Positions 1 through 6,678 of a DNA stretch of 13,647 nucleotides are shown piece after piece; the stretch's first letter is position 1, and every line of letters starts with the position of its first letter. Source of the DNA: Bacillota bacterium (GTDB taxonomy: Bacteria; Bacillota; Sulfobacillia; JAJZIM01; JAJZBP01). The stretch is from positions 1 to 13,647 of the forward strand of contig JAJZBP010000017.1 of NCBI GenBank assembly GCA_021798855.1. The letters are read 5' to 3'. Position numbers and translations under genes: made by a program. The notes beneath the pieces are model-generated. The model was given only the letters and a program-made list of their open reading frames with translations, was not told the DNA's origin and made no database searches.

Positions 1-714
1 GGGGAGTTGGTGCGGGAGTTGGCGCGGCGGGGCGCGGACGTGATCGAACTGGGTGTCCCCTTCTCCGATCCGGTGGCCGACGGCCCGACCATCCAGCGGT
101 CGTCCGAGGAGGCCCTGGCCGGGGGCACCACCCTGGCCGCCATCCTGGGGCTGGTGGGGGAGCTGCGGCGCGGCGGGCTGGAAACGCCGCTCGTGCTGAT
201 GACCTACTGCAACCCGGTATACCGTTACGGCTGGGAGCGATTCTTCCGCGACGCGGCGCGGGCCGGCGCCGACGGTTTGATCTTCGCCGACCTGCCTTTC
301 GAGGAGGGTGCGGAGTCCCGGCGACTGGCCGCAGCGGCGGGGCTGAACCTGATTTCCTTCTTTGCGCCGACCACCTCGGATGCGCGCATGGCGATGATGG
401 CCGCCGAAGCCGGGGGGTTTGTTTATTGTGTCTCCCTGACGGGAGTGACCGGGGCCAGGGGCTCCCTTCCCCCCCGGTTGACGGAATTGTTGCGCCGGGC
501 GCGGGCCGCCACCGGGCTGCCGCTGGCGGTCGGCTTCGGGGTCTCCACCCCGCAACAGGCGGCGGAGGTGGTCGCCGCCGGGGCCGACGCGGTGATCGTG
601 GGCAGCGCGATCATCAACGTCCTGCGGGAGAACGTCGCTCTCGGGCCGGAGGAAGCCGTGGCCAAGGTGGGGGAGTTCGCCGCCGGGATGCTGGCGGGGC
701 TGGGAAGGAAGTAG
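1..714 (+). CDS. trpA: tryptophan synthase alpha chain, 5' end cut by window
   Basis: TrpA cleaves indole-3-glycerol phosphate to indole and glyceraldehyde 3-phosphate, and indole passes to TrpB in the cytosolic alpha2beta2 complex. The frame is open from base 1, and about 33 N-terminal residues lie outside the window; the TTG at position 7 is internal, not the start. The hallmark segment IELGVPFSDPVADGPTIQ contains the catalytic Glu (E. coli Glu49, fragment residue 16) and the catalytic Asp (Asp60, in ADGPT). Further along are the flexible-loop region around SLTGVTGARG and the phosphate-binding GFGVSTPQQ and VGSAI segments. The C-terminus (EEAVAKVGEFAAGMLAGLGRK) is intact. As usual it is probably the last gene of a trp operon. 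Its final 69 bases plus 23 bases downstream recur at 3140-3231, flanking an inserted R-M unit. Identification is secure. Confidence 0.97.
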   Translation, partial: GELVRELARRGADVIELGVPFSDPVADGPTIQRSSEEALAGGTTLAAILGLVGELRRGGLETPLVLMTYCNPVYRYGWERFFRDAARAGADGLIFADLPFEEGAESRRLAAAAGLNLISFFAPTTSDARMAMMAAEAGGFVYCVSLTGVTGARGSLPPRLTELLRRARAATGLPLAVGFGVSTPQQAAEVVAAGADAVIVGSAIINVLRENVALGPEEAVAKVGEFAAGMLAGLGRK

Positions 715-737
715 GCTTTTGCCGGAGGGAAGGGGGG
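646..737 (+). repeat. 92-bp direct repeat, left copy (trpA tail)
   Basis: This copy matches 3140-3231 at a constant offset of 2494 with a single difference (T692 versus C3186). It covers the last 69 bases of trpA including the TAG stop, plus 23 bases of flank ending in a G run. Identity starts at C646 and stops at G737. The two copies bracket the restriction endonuclease and methyltransferase genes, which reads as a long target duplication created when the unit inserted. This copy belongs to the functional trpA. Confidence 0.95.
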
Positions 738-846
738 AGGGGCGTCACCTCTTACCCGGCAGGAAGCGGGAGGAAGGTGGAAGGGCCAAGTAGAAGAAGC
801 GTTGGCGGTATACCGCCGAATTCAAGCACGATTCACCAGGGGCGAT

Positions 847-1659
847 ATGCGGGGTGAAGAAGTGGGGCGTTTGTTCTTGGTTTTGTTCCAGGCAACCAGC
901 GCTTTTTTGCGGAGACTTAACCGCGAAGAGTTGATTTCGTTGGTGGAAAACAAAAACTATTTCTCCTTCAGTATTCAAAAACGGGGGCGAACCAGGTTAT
1001 CCCGTCCCATCAACAGCGGACTCTTTTTGGTGGATTCCAGCCAAGTGGAAACCTGCTGGGAATCCCTGTTGGAGGATGACTTGGCGGGGCGAGATGCGGA
1101 TGCCGTGACGAAGGTCATTTATACTTTGGCCATTTCTTTTTGCGCCGGAGTGGATATGGTTAAAGACGGAGACAAAAAAACACCCGGCACCTTTTTCGAG
1201 TACTTGATCGGGTATCTGTTCGCGAAAGCATTGGGCATTGATCCCGTACGGCGGATCCAGGTTCTGAACTTGGATTTGACCGCCAGCCTTCCGACCGATT
1301 ATATTTTTAACCTGGGATCGAACCGTCCGAAATTTCACGTCCCGGTGAAAACGTCGACGAGGGAACGGATCATCCAAGTTTGGGCGCACCAAAGGGTCTT
1401 GGACGGGGTCTACGGGACAGGACGCTTTCTCGGCATGCCTGTTGTTTTGAACGAAACCAAACTCGACGTGGCGAACCGGAAGGTTACGGAGATCTGCTTA
1501 CCGGAACAGTGGCTGATATACCAAATGCATATCGCTAAACTTAATCGGATTTACTACCTTGACGTACCCGAAAGTTATGGACGGCTGAACCTGGTTTTTC
1601 CGCCAATCAGGATCCTGCCTTTTGGGCAATTCTTCTTCGAGTTTGCGGAGTTGACGTAA
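847..1659 (+). CDS. putative type II restriction endonuclease
   Basis: This 270-residue protein has no signal peptide or membrane segment. It is probably the nuclease partner of the methyltransferase at 2263-3036. The central region reads T-D-Y-I-F (Asp151), then after 14 residues V-P-V-K (Lys168), followed by STRERIIQVWAHQRVLDG. This resembles a PD-(D/E)xK core in which the usual acid before the lysine is replaced by Pro-Val, and Glu118 in FFEYLIGYLF could be the upstream helix acid. I assign it as a nuclease from this motif and its methyltransferase neighbour; the recognition site is unknown. ATG847 is preferred because AGGGG precedes it by 4 bases; a TTG at 802 would add 15 residues with a weaker site. 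Base composition is clearly less GC-rich than trpA. No good promoter is visible upstream, so it may be read through from trp. Confidence 0.7.
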   Translation: MRGEEVGRLFLVLFQATSAFLRRLNREELISLVENKNYFSFSIQKRGRTRLSRPINSGLFLVDSSQVETCWESLLEDDLAGRDADAVTKVIYTLAISFCAGVDMVKDGDKKTPGTFFEYLIGYLFAKALGIDPVRRIQVLNLDLTASLPTDYIFNLGSNRPKFHVPVKTSTRERIIQVWAHQRVLDGVYGTGRFLGMPVVLNETKLDVANRKVTEICLPEQWLIYQMHIAKLNRIYYLDVPESYGRLNLVFPPIRILPFGQFFFEFAELT

Positions 1660-2262
1660 ACATTCGGTGAACCCGCTGGGAAAACTAACTTCGTTGATAG
1701 CCTAAGCCAACTTACCATTTTTAACGATATTTACGGTCAAGGAAATCTAAAGCTGTTGGAGATCAGGTCCCAAACCCGGCCGAAGGCCCCCCAACAAACA
1801 ATCGTTCCTCTCCCCACCTGCCCCTTGGGAATGGGGACATGGGCAAGAGGAATTATCCCTGGTACCACCGCCCTTTGGTACGCTCTCAGCGGTCAAAGGG
1901 TTGGCAGGAGGCATCCAATGTCATCCATCGCGAAGGCGAGTATAATGCCGGATGCCAACCCCACCGTTGCCCCATTAAATTGGGGACGGTAGGGAGGGGT
2001 CAAGGTTCGGATTGGTTGGGGGGACCGTGCTCGTGGCGCAGGGGCGTTTACGCCCCGAGGACCGTGCTCGTGGCGCAGGGGCGTTTACGCCCCGAGGACC
2101 GTGCTCGTGGCGCAGGGGCGTTTACGCCCCGAGGACCGTGCTCGTGGCGCAGGGGCGTTTACGCCCCGAGGACCGTCGGCCCTTATTTGGGGCAAGGCTC
2201 CCTCCTTTTCAAGTATTGTGTCACCCGTGGCCGGACTTGGACTATCCCGGCTGCATCTGGAC
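1660..2262. other. non-coding stretch between convergent R and M genes
   Basis: These 603 bases separate the stop codons of the two convergent genes. I see no credible gene: the open frames crossing it are short, unlike known proteins, and partly produced by the tandem repeats. It contains a CCCCA-N6-TGGGG inverted repeat at 1970-1985 next to a GGGGAC motif, a second GGGGAC near 1834, and the four 37-bp tandem units at 2023-2170. The GGGGAC motifs recall palindromic interspersed repeats, but that resemblance is weak. Confidence 0.5.
2023..2176. repeat. four perfect 37-bp tandem repeats plus partial fifth
   Basis: Units lie at 2023-2059, 2060-2096, 2097-2133 and 2134-2170 and are identical; the first six bases of a fifth (GACCGT) follow at 2171-2176. 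Each unit starts GACCGTGCTC and contains the palindrome GGGGCGTTTACGCCCC (7-bp stem, 2-base loop). There are no spacers between units. Because 37 is not a multiple of three, each reading frame gives changing peptides, which argues against coding. The array could form several strong hairpins between the two convergent genes and might act as a bidirectional transcription block. Confidence 0.95.
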
Positions 2263-3036
2263 CTACGGGTTTACCGAATACTTACGAGTTGACTTCGTGA
2301 GGGGCTTGCGGAAAACCAGGAAATAAGAATGGTTTTTTCTGGCGTGCCGTTGTTGGAGGAGGCGGCTCACGCCTGGTTTGTTTCTGCGCACCAAAACGAA
2401 AACATCTTCGGGAACCAATCCCATACTTGAGCATCCGTTGATTATTTCAACATGGGTGAGACGTTGTTGGTTGGCGCACACTTCGTCTTGACACTTGACG
2501 ACGAAAACACCACCCGGCTTCAGTACCCGTGCGGCTTCGCGTGAACCGGCGAAGTAAAGATCCACAACGGCTTCATGGTATTTGCTGCGGGGATTTTCCG
2601 TGCCGTTATTCAAATAATAAAGCTCAAAGTTTTGGTGATTTTGGTGGGCCGTTCCCCCGGGAGTGTGCATGTACGGAGGATCGAAAACGACGCAATCCAT
2701 GGTCCGGTCGGCATAGGGAAGTCGGCGGCAGTCCACGCCGGTTTGCAAATCCGTCGGCAAAAGGGAATAAGCGCCTTCCGGCACGCGCTTCCAAAAAACC
2801 CCTTTGCCGTAAGTGACATCAGCAACGACGCTACCTTTTTTGACATATAATTCGAGGATCTCCGGAAATATTTCGTCATTAGTTCCAACGTGCGCGGAGA
2901 AAACTAAATCATTTGTGGCTATACCACGCGCACAGCGACTGGTTTTTTTAGACTTAATGGCTATCTGAGGTGGTTCAATCGTATTTGCAGTATATTTGTC
3001 GAGGTTTTCTTTCAACATAAATTTTTCGAGTGACAA
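2263..3036 (-). CDS. DNA amino-methyltransferase (N6-adenine or N4-cytosine)
   Basis: This enzyme probably methylates the recognition site of the neighbouring nuclease using S-adenosylmethionine. Numbered from the TTG start, residues 52-68 (around NDEIFPEIL) resemble motif X, 71-81 (VADVTYGKGVF) is a variant motif I, 119-122 is the catalytic DPPY of motif IV, and 171-181 (VLKPGGVFVVK) is the strand typical of this family. The length is 257 residues. The frame stays open upstream to 3294, but that extension is antisense to the copied trpA tail and lies upstream of the promoter at 3092-3120. TTG3036 has AGGAG 8 bases upstream; ATG3072 is the main alternative (269 residues), while ATG3093 falls inside the -10 box. 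It is convergent with the nuclease and of similar low GC. Methyltransferase identity is firm; base specificity is not determined. Confidence 0.88.
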   Translation of the reverse strand: MSLEKFMLKENLDKYTANTIEPPQIAIKSKKTSRCARGIATNDLVFSAHVGTNDEIFPEILELYVKKGSVVADVTYGKGVFWKRVPEGAYSLLPTDLQTGVDCRRLPYADRTMDCVVFDPPYMHTPGGTAHQNHQNFELYYLNNGTENPRSKYHEAVVDLYFAGSREAARVLKPGGVFVVKCQDEVCANQQRLTHVEIINGCSSMGLVPEDVFVLVRRNKPGVSRLLQQRHARKNHSYFLVFRKPLTKSTRKYSVNP

Positions 3037-3044
3037 CAGATCAT

Positions 3045-3049
3045 CTCCT
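3045..3049 (-). promoter_or_regulatory. ribosome site selecting the TTG start of the methyltransferase
   Basis: On the minus strand AGGAG is followed by 8 bases and then TTG at 3036-3034. The ATG candidates at 3093, 3072 and 3018 have no site of similar quality, so this site favours the TTG start. Confidence 0.6.
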
Positions 3050-3091
3050 GGTGTGATTTGAAGCCCGGACATACCAGCTTTTACCTTAATC

Positions 3092-3120
3092 ATTTTAAGG
3101 CTGAATTTGTCGGATGTCAA
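3092..3120 (-). promoter_or_regulatory. sigma-A promoter of the methyltransferase gene
   Basis: Reading the minus strand, TTGACA (3120-3115) is followed by exactly 17 bases and TAAAAT (3097-3092). Transcription should start near 3085, leaving a leader of about 50 bases before TTG3036. The promoter lies 20 bases inside the right boundary of the insertion, so the methyltransferase carries its own expression signal. Confidence 0.8.
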
Positions 3121-3139
3121 GCAAAAGGCGGCCTGCGAC

Positions 3140-3231
3140 CCGGAGGAAGCCGTGGCCAAGGTGGGGGAGTTCGCCGCCGGGATGCCGGCGGGGCTGGGAA
3201 GGAAGTAGGCTTTTGCCGGAGGGAAGGGGGG
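3140..3231 (+). repeat. 92-bp direct repeat, right copy (trpA tail remnant)
   Basis: This is the second copy of 646-737, with one substitution (C3186). It holds the last 69 bases of trpA with its stop but no upstream trpA sequence, so it is not translated as TrpA. It joins the inserted unit to the sequence that probably once lay directly after trpA. Confidence 0.95.
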
Positions 3232-3290
3232 GCGGACCGCCGTCCTCTTGCCGACAAGAAAGGCACGGGTGGGCGGCCACCTCTGCGGCC

Positions 3291-4607
3291 TCAAACCGGC
3301 AGCAGCGACGCGAGTCTATCGGTCAGTACGTTCACGGCGTACAGTGGCAGGTTGATCAACCAGTCGTCCCGGCGGTAGTCGGCAAGGGAACAACGCAGGG
3401 CAAAGGCCGGCTGGTATCTTTGCCGGTAACTTTTCAGGCTCTTGGCCTGCAGGTTTTCCGTCGCCTTGACCTCCAGGGGAATGATGGCGGAGGAGTATTG
3501 AAAGAGGAAATCGACTTCGGCCGTGCTTTTATCCGCCGACCAATAGTATGGTTTAATCTTTTTATCGCCGATCAATTGTTGCAAAACGTATTGTTCAGTT
3601 AATGCCCCCTGAAATTCGCTGAAAACCCCGTTTCCCTCCAGCAAGGTCCGCTGGTCCAACCCGCTCAAGGCCCCAAGCATCCCTACGTCAAGCATATAAA
3701 GCTTAAAGGAACTGAAATCCTGATAAGCTGCCAAGGGTATGCCGGGCTTGTTGACCCGCGGCACCTTATGAACCAGACCGCAATCCGCCAGCCATTGGAG
3801 GGCAAGTTCATATTCCCTGGCCCTGGCTCCCTGCCTGATCAAGCCATAGACGAATTTACGATTCTCCCTGGCCAATTGGGTCGGCAACGAGTTCCAAAGC
3901 ATACGTAACCGAGGGACCACTTTACTCGGAGCATGCTTGGAGAAGTCTTGTTCGTAGGCCGCGAGCAGCCGGTTATGGATCTTTCGCACTTGGCCCAAGT
4001 CCTTCGTTTCGGCGAAGGCGCTTACCGCTTCCGGCATTCCACCGATGTAATAATATTGTTTCAGCGAATCAACATATTTGTCCCTAAAGACAGCAACCCA
4101 TTCGTAATCGCCGGAACGAAGCAATTGAAGCAGATTTTCATGGCCGCCGGCTTGCAGAAATTCGGCATAATTCATCGGATGCAAATCCATGAAGTCGACT
4201 TTACCCACCGGGAACGAGTTGCCGGAATGAAGGGCAACTCCGAGCAGACTGCCGGCGGCGATGATCTGGTAGCGGGGAGCGTTTTCCGCGAAGTATTTTA
4301 GAGAGGTCAAAGCTTGGGGAACCTCTTGGACTTCATCGAAGATGATCAGGGTGTCGTCGGTGATGGTTACGCTGGATTCGATCTGCAAGCCGGCCACCAG
4401 TCGGTCGATGTTCAGGTCGCCGAGGAACAGATGTTTCATTCGCCGGTTGTTTTCGAAATTGACGTAGGCGCAACGCGGGTAGCTGGTTTTCCCGAACTCT
4501 TTGAGGAGCCAGGTCTTGCCGACCTGGCGGGCGCCGCGCAAAACCAATGGCTTCCGGCCAGCCGACGTTTTCCAGGCGATTAAGTCGTTGAAGGCATTTC
4601 GAAACAT
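3291..4607 (-). CDS. AAA+ ATPase with C-terminal DUF4143 domain
   Basis: This 438-residue protein belongs to the widespread AAA_14/DUF4143 family, whose cellular role is mostly unknown. Walker A is GARQVGKT at residues 25-32 and Walker B is LIIFDE at 87-92. The C-terminal part contains E364-V-D366 and E379-V-K381, the pattern of the PD-(D/E)xK nuclease-like fold usual in DUF4143. No membrane segment is seen. The start is ATG4607 because GGGAGGT lies 5 bases upstream; a start nine codons earlier has no such support. It lies just beyond the right trpA-tail repeat, converging on trpA in the inferred ancestral order, and appears to be a single-gene unit. Its GC looks lower than that of the operons to the right, so it may also be acquired. 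The family is clear; the function is not. Confidence 0.9.
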   Translation of the reverse strand: MFRNAFNDLIAWKTSAGRKPLVLRGARQVGKTWLLKEFGKTSYPRCAYVNFENNRRMKHLFLGDLNIDRLVAGLQIESSVTITDDTLIIFDEVQEVPQALTSLKYFAENAPRYQIIAAGSLLGVALHSGNSFPVGKVDFMDLHPMNYAEFLQAGGHENLLQLLRSGDYEWVAVFRDKYVDSLKQYYYIGGMPEAVSAFAETKDLGQVRKIHNRLLAAYEQDFSKHAPSKVVPRLRMLWNSLPTQLARENRKFVYGLIRQGARAREYELALQWLADCGLVHKVPRVNKPGIPLAAYQDFSSFKLYMLDVGMLGALSGLDQRTLLEGNGVFSEFQGALTEQYVLQQLIGDKKIKPYYWSADKSTAEVDFLFQYSSAIIPLEVKATENLQAKSLKSYRQRYQPAFALRCSLADYRRDDWLINLPLYAVNVLTDRLASLLPV

Positions 4608-4612
4608 GAATG

Positions 4613-4619
4613 ACCTCCC
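4613..4619 (-). promoter_or_regulatory. ribosome site fixing the ATPase start
   Basis: On the minus strand GGGAGGT is followed by 5 bases and ATG at 4607-4605. The longer reading with a start at 4634 would bury this site inside the gene. Confidence 0.75.
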
Positions 4620-4728
4620 AGGGGAATCATCCATATATTAGCTCATTGCGCACAAAAGTAAAATGACTTATGCGTAGCAATGACGATTTGTAAACGGACT
4701 TTGGCAAATCGGGCACCAATGTTTTGCT

Positions 4729-4980
4729 TCAATCGAAGGCCCAGCAGATCAGCCACCACAGGCCGAAGGGAACCAGGATGGTGAAGACCAGGGCATAGAG
4801 GGCGAGCACTCCCAGCGCGCCCAGGGCGCCGTCCAGGGAAAGGCCCCACTTCAACAGGAAGAAATTGCTATTGAACTGGAGGATCATGGAGTATTGGCCG
4901 AAGGAGGCGACCAGAAAAAGGGCGGTGATCACCGGATGACGACTGGCCTTGCTGTAAATGGTGGAGAAAAAAGGCCGCAA
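4729..4980 (-). CDS. small hydrophobic membrane protein
   Basis: This 83-residue protein is not recognised. After a short N-terminus (RPFFSTIYSKASRHP) it has a hydrophobic segment around VITALFLVASFGQYSMILQF and another near the C-terminus (GALGVLALYALVFTILVPFGLWWLICWAF), so two membrane helices are likely. The frame is open up to 5049 and would overlap the preceding gene by 41 bases, but TTG4980 has AGGGAGGGT 7 bases upstream, which makes it the best start. That leaves 28 bases after the preceding gene. It appears to be the last gene of the polyferredoxin group, and its product may be a small subunit or assembly factor of that membrane module. The function cannot be told from sequence. Confidence 0.65.
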   Translation of the reverse strand: MRPFFSTIYSKASRHPVITALFLVASFGQYSMILQFNSNFFLLKWGLSLDGALGALGVLALYALVFTILVPFGLWWLICWAFD

Positions 4981-4987
4981 AGGCTTT

Positions 4988-4996
4988 ACCCTCCCT
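4988..4996 (-). promoter_or_regulatory. ribosome site selecting the TTG start at 4980
   Basis: On the minus strand AGGGAGGGT precedes TTG4980 by 7 bases. The upstream alternative TTG5049 has no Shine-Dalgarno-like sequence. Confidence 0.6.
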
Positions 4997-5008
4997 GCGG
5001 AAGCGATC

Positions 5009-5257
5009 TCAACCGGTTTTTGGGCGACGGAAGGCCAGGTACAGTCCAAGTCCGATTATCGCCAGGGGAGCCAGGATCAGGACGGGAATCAGGGGCAAAA
5101 GGAGAGGGTGGGGAAGGGAGTGGCCGATGTGGCCCGCCGTCTTGGTGCGCAGGCCGAAGGGGATGAAGGGGATGTCCACCAGGAGACCCAGGATGATCAG
5201 GGCTATCCCCAGGTAAATGGAGAGGGGAGGACGCAACGCGAACACCTCTTTCACCAC
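5009..5257 (-). CDS. small two-helix membrane protein
   Basis: This 82-residue protein of unknown function has two clear hydrophobic stretches: SIYLGIALIILGLLVDIPFIPFGL near the N-terminus and LLLPLIPVLILAPLAIIGLGLYLAF near the C-terminus. Between them is a short loop with His residues (AGHIGHSLPHP), followed at the end by a basic RRPKTG tail. The GTG start at 5257 lies 4 bases after the TAA of the polyferredoxin gene; the preceding ribosome site is weak, so translation is probably coupled. A second GTG follows immediately and could also serve. The position suggests a small subunit or accessory protein of the polyferredoxin system. No family was recognised. Confidence 0.7.
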   Translation of the reverse strand: MVKEVFALRPPLSIYLGIALIILGLLVDIPFIPFGLRTKTAGHIGHSLPHPLLLPLIPVLILAPLAIIGLGLYLAFRRPKTG

Positions 5258-5261
5258 GCGC

Positions 5262-6608
5262 TTATCTTTCGGAGCCGTAGGCTTCCATCGGCAGGGTCAG
5301 GCGGCGCACCAAGCGGCCGTTGTTCGTGTCGTAGACGGCGGCGGAGATGGTGTAGCTTCTGATATGGAAACGCATGCCGTCGCCCGGAACGAAGGTGGAC
5401 AGGATCACTTCCTGCCGGCCCATGGGGGGGATGGTGAACGTTCCCGGTTTGAGGGTCATGGCCGGCACCCCCGGCGGCAGCGCCCCCACCACCACCCGGA
5501 ACCCGGTTGGTTTGAGCGTGTCGTTGGCGACGGAAAGGTCGTAAGAGAAAGACGAACTGGAGACGGTGGCCTGGGCATTCCAATTCTGGAGACTGACGGG
5601 GTAAGAGGCGAAGCCGTAAGCCGGGAAGGTGATGATGGCCAAGCTCACGGTCAGGAGAACCGCGGTGGCGGCGACGCGGCGCCCCCAGGGGAAGGTGTCG
5701 GCGGCGTGCCGGGCCACCCGGTGGCGCTGGGCGACGGAGGAGTAGTCGATCACCGGGGGGAGTTCGCGCCTGGCCATGATCTTGGCGCATTCGTCCACGC
5801 AAAGGCCGCAGCTGACGCAGGCCAGGGCGCCGTCGGTGCTCATCACCGGGACGTTGGTGGGACAGACCCGCTCACAGAGGTTGCAATGGACGCAGGTGGG
5901 CGCCCGTTCCTTCAGGAAGCGGATGCGGTAGGAATCGCCCCAGCCGGGGAGGCTGTACTTGATGGCTCCGGTAATGTAGGCGAAAAGCCACTGGTAGAAG
6001 ACGCCGAAGGGGCACCAGGGACAGAACCCGTGGCGCACCCCGAAGATCCACACGGTCAGGAGGGCGAACAGAGCGAGAAAAAGCCAAAAAGCGAGGCCGC
6101 TCCCGGTGCTGAGACCCCGGACCAGGCCGCCGGTGGAGAAGAAGTAGGAGAGGAGCGCCCAGGTCAGGTAGGACAGGAGGAGCAACCAGCCCGCCAGGTG
6201 CAGGGCGCTTCTGAGCGGCGTGCGCTGGGGGTTTCTTTCGTGGGGGTAGCGGTCTCCCCGGTAACGCTTTCCGGTAAAGTAGCGATGGGTGTGGTCAGCC
6301 AGTTCCGGCAGGGAGTTGCCCGGGCAAAGGTAAGCGCAAAAAGCCTTCTCCATGAGGAAGGAGAGGGAGAGAAGAAAAAAAATGAAGGAAACCCAAAAGG
6401 CCAGGAAAAGGAGGAGGACGACGGGCGCCCCGGTGTGCAGGGTCATCCCCAGCGGCATGGCTCGTCCGAACCAGTAGATCCGTCCGGTGTCGGTCTCCAG
6501 CCGGATCAGGTGCAGGTAGGGGATCAGTCCGATGCTCAACAGAGCGAGGGCCTGGGTGAGGTGGCGATAAAGGGCCAGACGGCGTAAGCGGCTCAGGTCG
6601 GTGGCCAT
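5262..6608 (-). CDS. CcoG/NapH-like membrane polyferredoxin with C-terminal Ig-like domain
   Basis: This 448-residue integral membrane iron-sulfur protein probably passes electrons across or along the membrane. Helices are predicted near residues 17-35, 60-85, 138-157, 170-190 and 311-332. Two membrane-proximal cysteine motifs, CAYLCPG (91-97) and CPWCP (196-200), are typical of the NapH/NosR/CcoG group. Two [4Fe-4S] ferredoxin motifs follow: C239-x2-C242-x2-C245-x3-C249 and C264-x2-C267-x2-C270-x3-C274, the second lacking the usual following proline. After the last helix, about 115 residues form a beta-rich domain like the C-terminal Ig-like part of CcoG/FixG. CcoG itself reduces copper for cbb3 oxidase assembly, but no oxidase genes are in view, so that role is not assumed. 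ATG6608 has GGGGAGGG 5 bases upstream. Confidence 0.88.
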   Translation of the reverse strand: MATDLSRLRRLALYRHLTQALALLSIGLIPYLHLIRLETDTGRIYWFGRAMPLGMTLHTGAPVVLLLFLAFWVSFIFFLLSLSFLMEKAFCAYLCPGNSLPELADHTHRYFTGKRYRGDRYPHERNPQRTPLRSALHLAGWLLLLSYLTWALLSYFFSTGGLVRGLSTGSGLAFWLFLALFALLTVWIFGVRHGFCPWCPFGVFYQWLFAYITGAIKYSLPGWGDSYRIRFLKERAPTCVHCNLCERVCPTNVPVMSTDGALACVSCGLCVDECAKIMARRELPPVIDYSSVAQRHRVARHAADTFPWGRRVAATAVLLTVSLAIITFPAYGFASYPVSLQNWNAQATVSSSSFSYDLSVANDTLKPTGFRVVVGALPPGVPAMTLKPGTFTIPPMGRQEVILSTFVPGDGMRFHIRSYTISAAVYDTNNGRLVRRLTLPMEAYGSER

Positions 6609-6678
6609 GGGTTCCCTCCCCGCTGGATGAGGATATACTAAAAGGTATTTTAAATTTTATTACTGTTGGACAAGACGG

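Larger units (their letters stand above)
738..3139. mobile_element. inserted restriction-modification unit between long direct repeats
   Basis: The stretch between the two 92-bp trpA-tail copies is about 2.4 kb. It has lower GC than trpA and holds only a putative restriction endonuclease (+), a DNA methyltransferase (-) and a 603-bp non-coding stretch with 37-bp tandem repeats. No integrase, transposase, tRNA target or terminal inverted repeat is visible. Restriction-modification units are known to occur as insertions with long target duplications of roughly this size, and the layout fits that class. I infer that the ancestral order was trpA followed directly by 3232 onward. Confidence 0.75.

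Noticed and set aside
2023..2176. Possible CRISPR array
   Set aside because: The 37-base units abut directly with no spacers and no cas genes are nearby; this is a plain tandem repeat.
1660..2275. Similar 14-base ends of the R and M regions (ATTCGGTGAACCCG after the nuclease stop, ATTCGGTAAACCCG at the methyltransferase end)
   Set aside because: The match is short and not at the insertion boundaries; probably chance, though it could be checked in relatives.
1839..2326. Open frames of 100-150 residues across the tandem repeats
   Set aside because: The peptides are repeat-driven, change with frame because 37 is not divisible by three, and resemble no known protein.
738..3139. Integrase-type element with attachment sites
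   Set aside because: No recombinase gene or tRNA target is present, and the 92-bp repeat is longer than usual attachment cores; long target duplication explains it better.
3094..3294. N-terminal extension of the methyltransferase frame
   Set aside because: Its first part is antisense to the copied trpA tail and it lies at or upstream of the TTGACA-17-TAAAAT promoter, so it is unlikely to be translated.
4684..4711. 7-bp inverted repeat CGATTTG/CAAATCG as a terminator after the 4729 gene
   Set aside because: The loop is 14 bases, the stem is AT-rich and no T run follows on the minus strand; too weak to call.
5217..6587. 456-residue open frame on the plus strand
   Set aside because: It lies opposite the polyferredoxin gene, which has clear motifs and a ribosome site; this frame is low-complexity with no recognisable fold.
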